Source of the DNA: Bradyrhizobium algeriense
Lineage (GTDB): Bacteria > Pseudomonadota > Alphaproteobacteria > Rhizobiales > Xanthobacteraceae
Assembly: GCF_036924595.1 (NCBI RefSeq)
Contig: NZ_JAZHRV010000001.1
Coordinates: forward strand, 310,001 to 374,000
Direction of reading: 5' to 3'
Length of the DNA stretch: 64,000 nt
Each line of letters starts with the position of its first letter. Position 1 is the first letter of the stretch. The position numbers were made by a program, and so were the translations under genes. This document shows, one piece after another, positions 45,445-53,693 of this stretch. Under the pieces are notes generated by a model, which did not search any database, was not told the origin of the DNA, and was given only the letters and a program-made list of their open reading frames with translations.

Positions 45445-45660
45445 CACGGTGAGAATCATTGCCACGCCGTGACGCTCTGCTTCTACTTTCACAACTTCAT
45501 GCGAATTCAAAAGACATTGGCCGTAACCCCTGCAATCGCTGCAGGAATTGCCGATAAAGTATTACATGAGGTTGGTTGCGCCGCGCTGATGAATGCAAAC
45601 CAAGCGCCTGCTCTTCGTGGACCTTACAAGAAGCGGGTTACCGAAATCGAAATTTCAAAA
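45445..45660 (+). mobile_element. C-terminal remnant of an IS1-type transposase
   Basis: In the plus frame HGENHCHAVTLCFYFHNFMR, IQKTLAVTPAIAAGIADKVL and the tail ALRGPYKKR look like the last 60-70 residues of the DDE transposases I know from IS1-like elements (pattern NHxHAxxLxFxxYNFxRxHKTLxVTPAMAAG). No start, no catalytic core and no inverted repeat remain, so this is a decayed fragment next to a broken antitoxin gene. Confidence 0.65.
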
Positions 45661-45696
45661 CTGAGGCAATACCCAATTTGGGTAGTGACTCAGCAA

Positions 45697-45764
45697 GTAG
45701 CCCGCATGAGCGCAGCGCGGTGTGGGATCAAGGCCCGGATATCACTGCGCTCATTCGGGCTACG
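45697..45764. repeat. GTAGCCCGCATGAGCGCAGCG palindromic repeat
   Basis: Starts GTAGCCCGCATGAGCGCAGC and ends GCGCTCATTCGGGCTAC; the arms are complementary with two mismatches. Same family as 2463-2584 and 47526-47634. It ends 6 bases before the DUF3072 stop codon. Confidence 0.75.
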
Positions 45765-45770
45765 CTTGCT

Positions 45771-45950
45771 TCAAAACGAATTCGCCAGCTCGATCTCCGC
45801 CTTCAGCGCCGCGATCCGCCGCTCGGCTTCCCGCGCCGTCAGATCCCTCTCGAACAATTTCGGCTGATACGCCTCGGCGCTGAGGGTGCGGAGCGTCGCC
45901 AGTTGGCGGGGCGTCATCGGCGCGTCGACCTGGCCGGGGAGGCGGGACAT
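45771..45950 (-). CDS. DUF3072 protein divergent from a LexA-box operon
   Basis: Short protein of 59 residues starting MSRLPGQVDAPMTPRQLATL and ending in the helical EAERRIAALKAEIELANSF. The pattern PMT..Q...L..L..EA....F...LT..EA...I..L matches DUF3072 as I recall it; function unknown. GGAG stands 7 bases before the ATG at 45950. Its promoter region contains the LexA box at 46003-46017, 53 bases upstream, shared with the operon on the other strand. Confidence 0.7.
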   Translation of the reverse strand: MSRLPGQVDAPMTPRQLATLRTLSAEAYQPKLFERDLTAREAERRIAALKAEIELANSF

Positions 45951-46002
45951 CGGGTAGCTCCAAAGAATCTTTAATCTGGGCTCAACTCTTAACTTGAAAT
46001 TT

Positions 46003-46017
46003 GTTCTTTATTTGTTC
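46003..46017 (+). promoter_or_regulatory. LexA (SOS) box inside a sigma-70-type promoter
   Basis: GTTC-TTTATTT-GTTC is an exact alphaproteobacterial LexA operator (GTTC-n7-GTTC). It sits between a -35 element TTGAAA (45994-45999) and a -10 element TTATAG (46018-46023), 18-base spacing, so a bound repressor would block this promoter. The first downstream start is the ATG at 46048. The divergent DUF3072 gene may share it. Confidence 0.8.
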
Positions 46018-46047
46018 TTATAGGCTTCAACCCTTGCGAGGTGGCCC

Positions 46048-46458
46048 ATGGACAACAAATTGAATGAAATTCGTAGAAAAATCAGGTTCTTGCGGGCGGA
46101 GATGCTGAGCGCGGAGGATAATATTCGCAAACGGGTCAACCGGGATGAGGACTGCTCGGAGGCTGCGGTTCACCTGATGTCCATGCGGGTCGTCATGCTC
46201 GGCCTGCTCGGCGAGCGAAACCGGCTTGGCGGCGAAGAGCGGCTGCTCAATGTTGACGAGCGGCTGAAGCTGGATGTCCGCGCGGCCGGCAGAAAACCCG
46301 CGAACGGGGCGCCAGCGCGTTTTCCGGCGAAAGCCAGCCCCGGACTTGATCCGGGGTCGAGACCGGTTGGCGTCAAGAAAACGCGTCACATCAAAAATCC
46401 AGAGCCCCGTTCCGATTCAACCGGAACGGAAAAGGCTCGAGGCCGCCGTGAGCGATGA
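46048..46458 (+). CDS. Small helical protein, first gene of LexA-box operon
   Basis: Protein of 136 residues, family unknown to me. The first 80 residues look like a real, helical domain: NKLNEIRRKIRFLRAEMLSA, then VNRDEDCSEAAVHLMSMRVV and LLGERNRLGGEERLL. The last 50 residues (ASPGLDPGSRPVGVKKTRHI and on) are translated from an interspersed repeat and are probably not part of the ancestral protein. A ribosome site GAGGTGGCCC precedes the ATG. The LexA box ends 31 bases upstream, so damage-inducible expression is likely. Confidence 0.7.
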   Translation: MDNKLNEIRRKIRFLRAEMLSAEDNIRKRVNRDEDCSEAAVHLMSMRVVMLGLLGERNRLGGEERLLNVDERLKLDVRAAGRKPANGAPARFPAKASPGLDPGSRPVGVKKTRHIKNPEPRSDSTGTEKARGRRER

Positions 46459-46660
46459 GGCGATTCAAGTCCTGCGCCGGCGGATTGGCGAACTGGACCA
46501 GCTTGCGCGCCGGCTCGATCAATCCGGCCTCGACAACGCGCGGGCGCAGCTCCTGCTCTCGCGCAAGCGGGCGGAGCTGGAAGACTTCATCAACAGGGGC
46601 CAGCGATGTCAGGACCGCTCAGATGGTACGACCACAACGCGGATAACCCGCCATGGATAA
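46448..46660 (+). CDS. Small coiled-coil protein, second gene of LexA-box operon
   Basis: Starting at the GTG at 46448, the product is 70 residues: SDEAIQVLRRRIGELDQLAR, then RAQLLLSRKRAELEDFINRG, an amphipathic helical hairpin. The end (QDRSDGTTTTRITRHG) reads over the next gene. It overlaps the preceding gene by 11 bases and the following one by 55 bases, in different frames. Function unknown; the heptad-like pattern resembles the DUF465-type helices but no family is claimed. Confidence 0.6.
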   Translation: MSDEAIQVLRRRIGELDQLARRLDQSGLDNARAQLLLSRKRAELEDFINRGQRCQDRSDGTTTTRITRHG

Positions 46661-46833
46661 AGGCCCTGGCGGAAGTCCGCATCCAGGCGACGCGGGAAGG
46701 CTGGTGCCACGCGCATGTGCAGGCGATCATCGTTGCGATCGATCAGTATGCCGAAGCCGCGCTGGGCAACCGGAGTTATTTTCTCAACAAGCCGTATGGG
46801 GTGGGGGGTGGCAGGGGCGATAACATTCCCTGA
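46606..46833 (+). CDS. Small conserved protein, third gene of LexA-box operon
   Basis: Protein of 75 residues with a compact Trp-rich start: MSGPLRWYDHNADNPPWIKA, then EVRIQATREGWCHAHVQAII and AEAALGNRSYFLNKPYG. I believe it is a conserved hypothetical of Bradyrhizobium relatives. Its start lies within the previous gene; CAGGGGCCAGCG before the ATG is a plausible ribosome site. Confidence 0.65.
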   Translation: MSGPLRWYDHNADNPPWIKALAEVRIQATREGWCHAHVQAIIVAIDQYAEAALGNRSYFLNKPYGVGGGRGDNIP

Positions 46834-46839
46834 AGGGTC

Positions 46840-47172
46840 ATGTTCCTAGCCCGCATGAGTAATCCAGAAATGGAGTTCGCAGTGTCCAGTTTCTCTCTTG
46901 AGTTGCCCACGGACTTTGAGGATTACGAATGGATATTAGAATCCAAGGGGTGGTTTTCCGAGGCGCGGATCGTCGTGGCGGAAAGGCGGTACCAGATCAA
47001 CTTCTATGATCTGGCGCGTCACACCCAAGCGATTGAAGGTGAGTTCGAGCGTGGCCCAATATTCTTTGAGCCAAACCTGGTGATCGCGCCGTCTGTAACA
47101 AGAGCTCACATGGAACGGGCCGCCGAAGAGTTGGTGCAGTCGGGTCAGATCCTATCTCTTGTGGCAGAGTAA
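46840..47172 (+). CDS. Hypothetical protein
   Basis: Protein of up to 110 residues: acidic, with FSLELPTDFEDYEWILESKG and FSEARIVVAERRYQINFYDL, ending in a helix AHMERAAEELVQSGQILSLV. No signal, membrane segment or recognised family. Base composition is lower in GC than its neighbours. The start is uncertain among Met codons at 46840, 46855 and 46870. It follows the LexA-box operon by 6 bases and may be its last gene or an independent insertion. Confidence 0.5.
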   Translation: MFLARMSNPEMEFAVSSFSLELPTDFEDYEWILESKGWFSEARIVVAERRYQINFYDLARHTQAIEGEFERGPIFFEPNLVIAPSVTRAHMERAAEELVQSGQILSLVAE

Positions 47173-47216
47173 GGTCCCGGATGACGCTCCGCTTGTCCGG
47201 GCTACGCTACACTTGC

Positions 47217-47435
47217 CTAGCCGAGGCTGGTGTTCTTGCGATGCAGATTCGGAAACAGGAATATCAATCGCAGCGCCAGCGGCCCGATAAGCGCGGCAAT
47301 CCACGTCCAGACCGTAAAGCGCCGTCCGCGACGTTCAGCAATCCGACCGGCGAGATACATCGAAGCGATCGTAGCAACCGTCAGCAATACGAAGAGCATG
47401 TAGGCGTCGAAGGTAACGTCAACGTTGCTACTCAT
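47217..47435 (-). CDS. Small two-helix membrane protein
   Basis: Protein of 72 residues. Two hydrophobic helices (YMLFVLLTVATIASMYLAG and FTVWTWIAALIGPLALRLIF) are separated by the basic loop RIAERRGRR. The ATG at 47435 has GGAG 9 bases upstream. Function unknown; it lies between repeats. Confidence 0.6.
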   Translation of the reverse strand: MSSNVDVTFDAYMLFVLLTVATIASMYLAGRIAERRGRRFTVWTWIAALIGPLALRLIFLFPNLHRKNTSLG

Positions 47436-47525
47436 CCGGGCAAGCTCCAATCCTGCGTTGCGCCAAGCATAGTACGGAGTTGGTCGCCCGGCGACTGGTC
47501 CTCAAGCCGCTCTCGTTTAATTGAC

Positions 47526-47634
47526 GTAGCCCGCATGAGCGGCTTGTCCGCGGTAGCTCGAAGAGCGTAGGCGGAAGCGATATGCGGGATTGCAGATAAG
47601 ACCCCGGATATCGCTGCGCTCATCCGGGCTACGC
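47526..47634. repeat. GTAGCCCGCATGAGC palindromic repeat
   Basis: Left arm GTAGCCCGCATGAGCGGC, right arm ATATCGCTGCGCTCATCCGG followed by GCTACG; the arms pair imperfectly. Same family as 45697-45764. A solitary right arm (CCGGATGACGCTCCGCTTGT and GGGCTACG) stands at 47177-47213. Confidence 0.7.
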
Positions 47635-47653
47635 GTCCGACCGAGACCGAAAG

Positions 47654-49591
47654 CTAGTTCGCCTTCGCCCCATCCGCCGTTTCCGGCGCCGCCGGCTTCT
47701 GCCCACCGCCGGTAAATCGCTCGATCACCGAGCGCACCGCATCGCGCGTCTTGCGGTCCTTCACGGCATCGAGCAACGGCGCAGCCCCCGGCGAGCGGCG
47801 GATCAGGCTTTCGGGATCGGGAAATACCAGCGGATCGTCCCATGGGCCCTGAACCACGAAGGGGAGTTCAAATCCCTTGTCGCCGCTGTTGGCCGCAGGC
47901 GTCAGGCTGGCGACGCCCTTGAGGTCGTATTCGCGGGCCGGCACGGAGGCCGTGCCGGTTAGCGTCAGGCGCGTCGTCGGGCCGTCGACGCGGACGTCCT
48001 CGACGGTGGCGATGCCGTCGTTGAAGCGCACCGAAACGTTAAGATTATCGTAGGGCGTCGAACCCGAGCGCAGATTGCCGCCGCCGGCCAGCGGCCGGCG
48101 CTCCAGGCGCTTGAGGAGTTGTTCGACATTGAAGCCCGCAATCGCGCCGTCATGGCCGATCAGCGTGGCGGTGCCGTCGAGCGAGGAGGCGAGGCCGAAC
48201 GGGCTCGAGCCGGAGGCCATCAGCGAAACCCCGAGATTGCCGCGGCCGGAGAGTTTTGTGATCCCGAACAATTCGCCGGCGCAGGCCTGCAGATCGACGT
48301 CGGTGAACTGGAATTGCGCCTTGACGTCGGCGATCGCATCGGAACGCGCGATGCCGATCGAGCCCTTGGCGATGCCGCCATACATCTGCGCTTCGCCGAT
48401 CGAGAGCGCCAGCGCGCCGCCGCGCAAATTGGCGCCGAATGCCGTGCGGCCGAGTTTTGTAGGGCCGACCGTCACCCGCGCCGCCGACAGGCGCATGTCG
48501 AGATCGGTGGCGGAAAGCGAAGTGAGGTCGAACAATTGCCGGTTCCAGTCGCGCGCGCCGCTCGCCAGCAGGCGCACGGTGGAGATGTAGGGCGTGAAAT
48601 CGAGGTTGCCCGCGGCGAGCGTCGCCTGCAGCGTCTGGCGGCCGTTATTGGCCACCGTCATCACGCCCTCGGCGGCATTGCCGTCGAGTTCGACATTCAC
48701 GTTGGTCAGCGCGACCGAGGCGCCGACGACATTGGCGCGGGCTCTCAGCGTAAAGCGGCCGAACCCTCCGCTGCCGGGCACCGGCTGTCCCATCCAGCGC
48801 ATCGCATTGCGCAGCGACAGGCTGTCGACGGTCACCGTGCCTTCCATCATCAGGCTGGTGCGGTTGGCGACCGAGCCGTCGAAGGCCAGTTTCAACGGCG
48901 CGCTGACGATGCGCGCCTTCAGGCCGGAGCGGTCGCCCGACAGCATCGCGACGAAGTCGCTGGCCGAGATCGAGCCGTCGACGCGCTCTCCGCGCCAGTC
49001 GAATTGCCCGGTCGCCGCGAACGACCGCGAGATCGACGGCCACGCCAGCGACAAATCGATGTCGCCGAGCTGCTCGGTGACATGATTGGCCGCGTCCTCG
49101 TATTTGAGCACGCCGTCCTGAATCCTGATTTCGGAAAACGACACCTGGTTTTCAGCGCCCGGCTTCATCGTGCGCGCGATCCGTTCGACGAACGGCGTCC
49201 AGTTGCTCTCGCCGCCCGCTTCCCTGATGACGCGGATATGCGGCCGCAACATCATGACGTCGGCGATTTCAAAGCGGCGCAGCAGCAATGGCAGCAGGCG
49301 CAGGTTCGCGGTCAGCACGTCGACCTGCAGCGCGGGATCAGTGGTGCCGCCGCCCTTCAGCCCGACATTGTGAAAGGAGACGTAGCTGCCCGGAAACACC
49401 GAAACGTCGATCGCGCCTGACACGATCAGATCGAGCCCGGTGACCTCGCGTATCTGCGCCTCGACGGCCTGGCGCAGCGCGTCGCGGTTGAGGAACCAGG
49501 AGGTTCCGATCAGGGCGAGCACGGCCGCGCCGAACAGCGCCGCAATCGGCATCCCGAGGCGCTTCATTCCTTGGGGCATCGTCAATGACAT
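47654..49591 (-). CDS. AsmA-family protein
   Basis: Envelope protein of 645 residues with one N-terminal membrane helix (IAALFGAAVLALIGTSWFLN) and a large periplasmic region. The N-terminal AsmA domain is recognisable from VEAQIREVTGLDLIVSGAID and VFPGSYVSFHNVGLKGGG, and the AsmA_2 C-terminal part from LSGRGNLGVSLMASGSSPFG and FNVEQLLKRLERRPLAGGG. AsmA-like proteins are implicated in lipid transport to or assembly of the outer membrane. Monocistronic. Confidence 0.9.
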   Translation of the reverse strand: MSLTMPQGMKRLGMPIAALFGAAVLALIGTSWFLNRDALRQAVEAQIREVTGLDLIVSGAIDVSVFPGSYVSFHNVGLKGGGTTDPALQVDVLTANLRLLPLLLRRFEIADVMMLRPHIRVIREAGGESNWTPFVERIARTMKPGAENQVSFSEIRIQDGVLKYEDAANHVTEQLGDIDLSLAWPSISRSFAATGQFDWRGERVDGSISASDFVAMLSGDRSGLKARIVSAPLKLAFDGSVANRTSLMMEGTVTVDSLSLRNAMRWMGQPVPGSGGFGRFTLRARANVVGASVALTNVNVELDGNAAEGVMTVANNGRQTLQATLAAGNLDFTPYISTVRLLASGARDWNRQLFDLTSLSATDLDMRLSAARVTVGPTKLGRTAFGANLRGGALALSIGEAQMYGGIAKGSIGIARSDAIADVKAQFQFTDVDLQACAGELFGITKLSGRGNLGVSLMASGSSPFGLASSLDGTATLIGHDGAIAGFNVEQLLKRLERRPLAGGGNLRSGSTPYDNLNVSVRFNDGIATVEDVRVDGPTTRLTLTGTASVPAREYDLKGVASLTPAANSGDKGFELPFVVQGPWDDPLVFPDPESLIRRSPGAAPLLDAVKDRKTRDAVRSVIERFTGGGQKPAAPETADGAKAN

Positions 49592-49860
49592 ATCCGGATC
49601 TGGCTAAACCGAACTCGGGTTGATGCTACGGGGACTTGTTGATTAAGGGTCTATGTTTGTTCAGGCAGGCGGCGCACTGGTTAAGCCCGTGCCAACCCAC
49701 ACAACTTGAAGGGTTTTCTTGACGCTTTCAAGGCCGAGGTGGCGCCCGGTGGGCGGTTCGGCGGCATAATCCCCGCGTCATTGACGCACCGCGAAGAATT
49801 CGCCTAATAATTCGGAGATAATGCCGGCTTACGGCGGTTCCCTCCATCAGGTCATATTCC
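49592..49860. other. Divergent intergenic region
   Basis: About 270 bases between AsmA (leftward) and the CoA-transferase operon (rightward). No gene seen. Presumed to hold both promoters; no motif is strong enough to call. Confidence 0.4.
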
Positions 49861-50568
49861 ATGAAAAAGGTTTACCCCGACGCCAAATCGGCGCTCGATG
49901 GCGTTCTCAAGGACGGCATGATGATCATGTCCGGCGGCTTCGGCCTGTGCGGTATCGCCGAAACCCTGTCGGACGCGATCCGCGATTCCGGGGTCAAGGG
50001 TTTGACTGTCATCTCCAACAATGCGGGTGTCGACGGCATCGGCCTCTCCAGGCTGCTGGAGACGCGGCAGATCAAAAAGATGATCTCGTCCTATGTCGGC
50101 GAGAACAAGCTGTTCGCGCAGCAATACCTCGCCGGCGAGCTGGAACTCGAATTCAATCCGCAGGGCACGCTGGCCGAGCGCATCCGCGCCGGCGGCGCCG
50201 GTATCCCGGCTTTCTTCACCAAGACCGGCGTCGGCACGCTGATCGCCGAAGGCAAGGAAGTGAAGGAATTCGACGGCGAGAAATACATCATGGAGCGCGG
50301 CCTGTTCGCTGATCTGGCCATCGTCCACGCCTGGAAGGGCGACACCGCCGGCAACCTGATCTACCGCAAGACCGCGCGCAACTTTAACCCGATGATGGCC
50401 ACGGCTGCGAAGATCACCGTGGCCGAGGTCGAGCAGCTGGTTCCGGCCGGCGAACTCGATCCCGACCACATCCACACCCCCGGCATTTTCGTCAAGCGCA
50501 TCATCGAAGTGGGCACGGCCAAGAAGCGGATCGAGTTCCGCAACACCCGCCCGCGGCCCGCAGCATAA
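49861..50568 (+). CDS. scoA: 3-oxoacid CoA-transferase subunit A
   Basis: Alpha subunit (235 residues) of succinyl-CoA:3-ketoacid CoA-transferase, which moves CoA from succinyl-CoA to acetoacetate or another 3-oxo acid. Markers: IMSGGFGLCGIAETLSDAIR at the CoA-binding N-terminus, NNAGVDGIGLSRLLETRQIK, and GNLIYRKTARNFNPMMATAA near the end. The B subunit follows after 21 bases. Confidence 0.94.
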   Translation: MKKVYPDAKSALDGVLKDGMMIMSGGFGLCGIAETLSDAIRDSGVKGLTVISNNAGVDGIGLSRLLETRQIKKMISSYVGENKLFAQQYLAGELELEFNPQGTLAERIRAGGAGIPAFFTKTGVGTLIAEGKEVKEFDGEKYIMERGLFADLAIVHAWKGDTAGNLIYRKTARNFNPMMATAAKITVAEVEQLVPAGELDPDHIHTPGIFVKRIIEVGTAKKRIEFRNTRPRPAA

Positions 50569-50589
50569 GCGCGACACAGGAGAACTGAC

Positions 50590-51240
50590 ATGGCCTGGAC
50601 CCGTGAACAGATGGCTGCGCGCGCCGCGAAAGAGTTGCGCGATGGCTATTACGTCAACCTCGGCATCGGCATTCCGACGCTGGTCTCGAACTACATCCCC
50701 GAGGACATCGACGTCAGCCTGCAGAGCGAGAACGGCATGCTCGGTATGGGACCGTTCCCTTATGAGGATGAGGTGGACGCCGACCTGATCAACGCCGGCA
50801 AGCAGACGGTCAGCGAACTGCCTGACACCAGCTATTTCTCCTCGGCCGATTCCTTCGGCATGGTGCGCGGCGGGCATATTGATCTCTCAATTCTCGGCGC
50901 AATGCAGGTGGCGCAGAATGGCGATCTCGCCAACTGGATGATCCCCGGCAAGATGGTGAAGGGCATGGGCGGCGCGATGGACCTCGTCGCCGGCGTCAAG
51001 CGCGTCGTCGTCGTCATGGAGCACTCCGCCAAGGACGGCCCGAAACTGCTGAAGACGTGCAATCTGCCGCTGACCGGCGAGCGCGTGGTCGACATGGTGG
51101 TGACGGATCTCGCCGTCTTCACCATCGACAAGCACGGCAAGGACGGCATGGCGCTGATCGAGCTCGCCGACGGCGTCACGCTGGATGAGGTGAAGGCGAA
51201 GACCGAAGCCGAATTCCGCGTCGCACTGAAGAACGCCTGA
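50590..51240 (+). CDS. scoB: 3-oxoacid CoA-transferase subunit B
   Basis: Beta subunit, 216 residues. The catalytic glutamate is in [33 protein letters not shown] at the start and [20 protein letters not shown] in the middle fit the family. AGGAGAACTGAC precedes the ATG. The GNAT gene starts 4 bases after the stop. Confidence 0.95.
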   Translation: MAWTREQMAARAAKELRDGYYVNLGIGIPTLVSNYIPEDIDVSLQSENGMLGMGPFPYEDEVDADLINAGKQTVSELPDTSYFSSADSFGMVRGGHIDLSILGAMQVAQNGDLANWMIPGKMVKGMGGAMDLVAGVKRVVVVMEHSAKDGPKLLKTCNLPLTGERVVDMVVTDLAVFTIDKHGKDGMALIELADGVTLDEVKAKTEAEFRVALKNA

Positions 51241-51244
51241 CGTC

Positions 51245-51901
51245 ATGGCGGCGGGGCGGTCGCAACCTGCGATCCGTCCCGCGCGCGCTGACGACGCAAG
51301 TTTCATAGGCCGCAACATCCTGTCGTCGCAGCGCGGCCCGTTCCCGCGTGGCTGGTTCGACATCGCGCTTGGCTGGGACGAGCCGCAATGCCTGGCGTTC
51401 GTCGAATGCATCGCGATCGCGCCAACGCAATCGTGGTGGCACATCACCCAATTCATCGTCGCTGAGGTCGAGGGCGAGCCGGCGGCATCGCTCTGCGCGC
51501 TGCCTGCTGCCGGCACCGAGGCCGCCGCGCGGGCGGCGATCCGGGAGGTGGCGACCGCGATAGGGCTGAGCGCCGCCGATCAGAAGGCGATCTTCCGGCG
51601 TGGCGCCTATGGAGCGAATTGCTGGGTGCAAGGCGGCGAGGGCGAGTGGCTGATCGAGCATGTCGCGACGCTGCCGGCGTATCGCGGGCGCGGACTGGTG
51701 CAGGCCCTGATCGATCACGCGCTCGCGGCCGGAAGGCAAGCAGGCTTCGAGCGGGCGTCGATCTCGTTCCTGATCGGCAACGAAGCGGCGGAGCGGTGTT
51801 ATGCCAAGGCTGGCTTCGCATTCGCCGAAGAAAAGCGCGATCCGGTATTCGAGGCGATCACGGGTTCACCGGGCTTTAGGCGGTTTGTGCGCGCGATTTA
51901 G
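51245..51901 (+). CDS. GNAT-family N-acetyltransferase
   Basis: Protein of 218 residues. The acetyl-CoA-binding motif is VATLPAYRGRGLVQALIDHA, followed by FLIGNEAAERCYAKAGFAFA, the C-terminal GNAT half. The N-terminal half (RPARADDASFIGRNILSSQR) is less typical. Substrate unknown. It begins 4 bases after scoB, so it is part of that transcript. Confidence 0.85.
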   Translation: MAAGRSQPAIRPARADDASFIGRNILSSQRGPFPRGWFDIALGWDEPQCLAFVECIAIAPTQSWWHITQFIVAEVEGEPAASLCALPAAGTEAAARAAIREVATAIGLSAADQKAIFRRGAYGANCWVQGGEGEWLIEHVATLPAYRGRGLVQALIDHALAAGRQAGFERASISFLIGNEAAERCYAKAGFAFAEEKRDPVFEAITGSPGFRRFVRAI

Positions 51902-51908
51902 GAAATTC

Positions 51909-51995
51909 GTAGGGTGGGCATAGCGAAGCGTGCCCACCATCTATCCCTCGATTTCCGTCCTGAATGGCGGGCACGCTTCGCTTTGCCCGCCCTAC
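51909..51995. repeat. GTAGGGTGGGC palindromic repeat
   Basis: Left arm GTAGGGTGGGCATAGCGAAG, right arm CTTCGCTTTGCCCGCCCTAC; imperfectly complementary, with an internal GTGCCCACC / GGCGGGCAC pair. Second copy of the family seen at 25976-26063. It lies between the convergent GNAT and iron-permease genes. Confidence 0.8.
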
Positions 51996-52004
51996 GGCGT
52001 CAAC

Positions 52005-53651
52005 TCACGCCGGCCCGCTCGGTATGTCCGAAAACCGCGTCAGCCACGCCACCGGGCCGATGCTGGCGGCGACGATCAGCAGCGCTGCTAGCGCGCCTTC
52101 CTCAAAGCTGCCGCGGCTGGCGTATTGGTAGATCGAGGTGGCCAGCGTCTCGACGTTGAGCGGCCGCAGCAGCAGCGTTGCCGGCAACTCCTTCAGGCAA
52201 TCCACGAACACCACGATGACGGCGCCCAGCATGGCGGGACGCAGCAGCGGCAGGTGGATCAGCCGCATTGTCGTGGTCTGGCCGGCGCCGACGGCGCGCG
52301 CGCTGTCGTCGTAATCGCGCGGGATCCGCTCGAACCCTGCCTTGATGAAACCGGTCGGCACCGCCAGAAAGCGGATCACGTAGGCGATGACCACGGCGGC
52401 GCCGGAGCCGACCATGATCAGTCCCGGCAGCGATTGTCCGAGCGATGCGGCGAGCGTGTTCAGCGCGTTGTCGATGGCGAGCACGGGCGCGAGCAGCCCG
52501 AGCGCCAGCACGAGCCCGGGCAGCGTGTAACCCAGTTGCGCGATGTTCATCGCGACGAAGCGCAGCCGGCTCGGTCGCCAGCGCCAGGCCAGAATGGTCG
52601 CAAAGCCGAGCAGCAGCGCGGTCAGCGTGGCAAGGCTCGCGAACGCTATCGAGTTGAAGGCGTCGCGCCACAGCGCCATGTCGAAATTCGCAAACAGCCC
52701 GCGCTTGAAACTCTGATGCGCCAGATACAACAGCGGCACCAGGAATCCGAGGCAGACCGGCAGCAGGCAGGCTGCGAATGCCAAACCGCCCTTGATGCCG
52801 GCAAGCGGCGTCCGTTGCGTCAGCCGCGGGCTTTCGGCGGAAAACTCTGTCGTGACGTTGCGCCGTCCGTAGCGTTCAATTGCGATAAGTCCGGCCACGA
52901 TCGCCAGCATGAAGCAGGACAGTTGCGCGGCGCCGGCAAGGCTGCCGCGGTTGAGCCAGGTCGTGAACACCGAGACCGTGAGCGTGCGGACGCCGAGATA
53001 TTCGCTGGCGCCGATGTCGTTCAGCGTTTCCAGCGACACCAGCGCTGTGCCGACCGCGAGCGCGGGACGTGCCATCGGCAGCGAGATGCGCCAGAAGGTG
53101 GTCCAGCGCCCGGCGCCGAGCGTCTTCGCCGCTTCAGCGAACTCCGCGCTCTGGAACTGGAACATCGTGCGCGCCGAAAGATAGACGTAAGGATAGAGCA
53201 CCAGCGCGATTACGATGATGGCACCGGGCAGCGAGCGCAAATTCGGGAGCGCGCGCACCGCGTCCTGCAGCGGAAGCCAGACCGCGAGCGTCCGGTGGAC
53301 CAGGCCGAGCGGCTCGAACAAGTCGACATAGACGTAAGCCGCGAGGTAGGTGGGGATCGCGAGCGGCAGCGGCACCAGCCAGAGCAGCATCGCCCGGCCG
53401 CGGAATTCATGCAGCGAGATCGCCCACGCCGTGCCGGTGCCGATCGCGAGCGACAGGGCGCCGACGCCGCCGAGCAGGAGCGCGGTGTCGAGAAGGCTCC
53501 GCGGCAGCACGTATTCGATGAGGGGCTGCCAGACGTCAGGCGCCGGCTGCATCGCCAGCGCGATGATGGAGATGACGGGAGCGGCGACAAGGATGGCGGT
53601 CGCGACCGCGATCGACGCGGCGATCCGGCCCGAGCGCGTGGTCCGGGTCAC
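52005..53651 (-). CDS. fbpB: Ferric iron ABC transporter permease (FbpB/SfuB-like, fused)
   Basis: Large permease of 548 residues with about twelve membrane helices, made of two tandem permease halves. Both EAA loops are present: FAEAAKTLGAGRWTTFWRI in the first and DYDDSARAVGAGQTTTMRLI in the second. This fused form is typical of Fe(III) importers. Start is GTG at 53651. It lies 103 bases downstream of the binding-protein gene with a strong hairpin in the gap. No FbpC ATPase gene is present in the window. Confidence 0.92.
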   Translation of the reverse strand: MTRTTRSGRIAASIAVATAILVAAPVISIIALAMQPAPDVWQPLIEYVLPRSLLDTALLLGGVGALSLAIGTGTAWAISLHEFRGRAMLLWLVPLPLAIPTYLAAYVYVDLFEPLGLVHRTLAVWLPLQDAVRALPNLRSLPGAIIVIALVLYPYVYLSARTMFQFQSAEFAEAAKTLGAGRWTTFWRISLPMARPALAVGTALVSLETLNDIGASEYLGVRTLTVSVFTTWLNRGSLAGAAQLSCFMLAIVAGLIAIERYGRRNVTTEFSAESPRLTQRTPLAGIKGGLAFAACLLPVCLGFLVPLLYLAHQSFKRGLFANFDMALWRDAFNSIAFASLATLTALLLGFATILAWRWRPSRLRFVAMNIAQLGYTLPGLVLALGLLAPVLAIDNALNTLAASLGQSLPGLIMVGSGAAVVIAYVIRFLAVPTGFIKAGFERIPRDYDDSARAVGAGQTTTMRLIHLPLLRPAMLGAVIVVFVDCLKELPATLLLRPLNVETLATSIYQYASRGSFEEGALAALLIVAASIGPVAWLTRFSDIPSGPA

Positions 53652-53693
53652 GCCGGCTCACATCGGCAAGAAGCCGGAAGTCCATGCAGCATT

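Noticed and set aside
45271..45867. A full 198-residue plus-strand gene
   Set aside because: Only the middle part resembles a protein (transposase tail); the start runs over the broken antitoxin gene and the end over a palindromic repeat and the DUF3072 gene.
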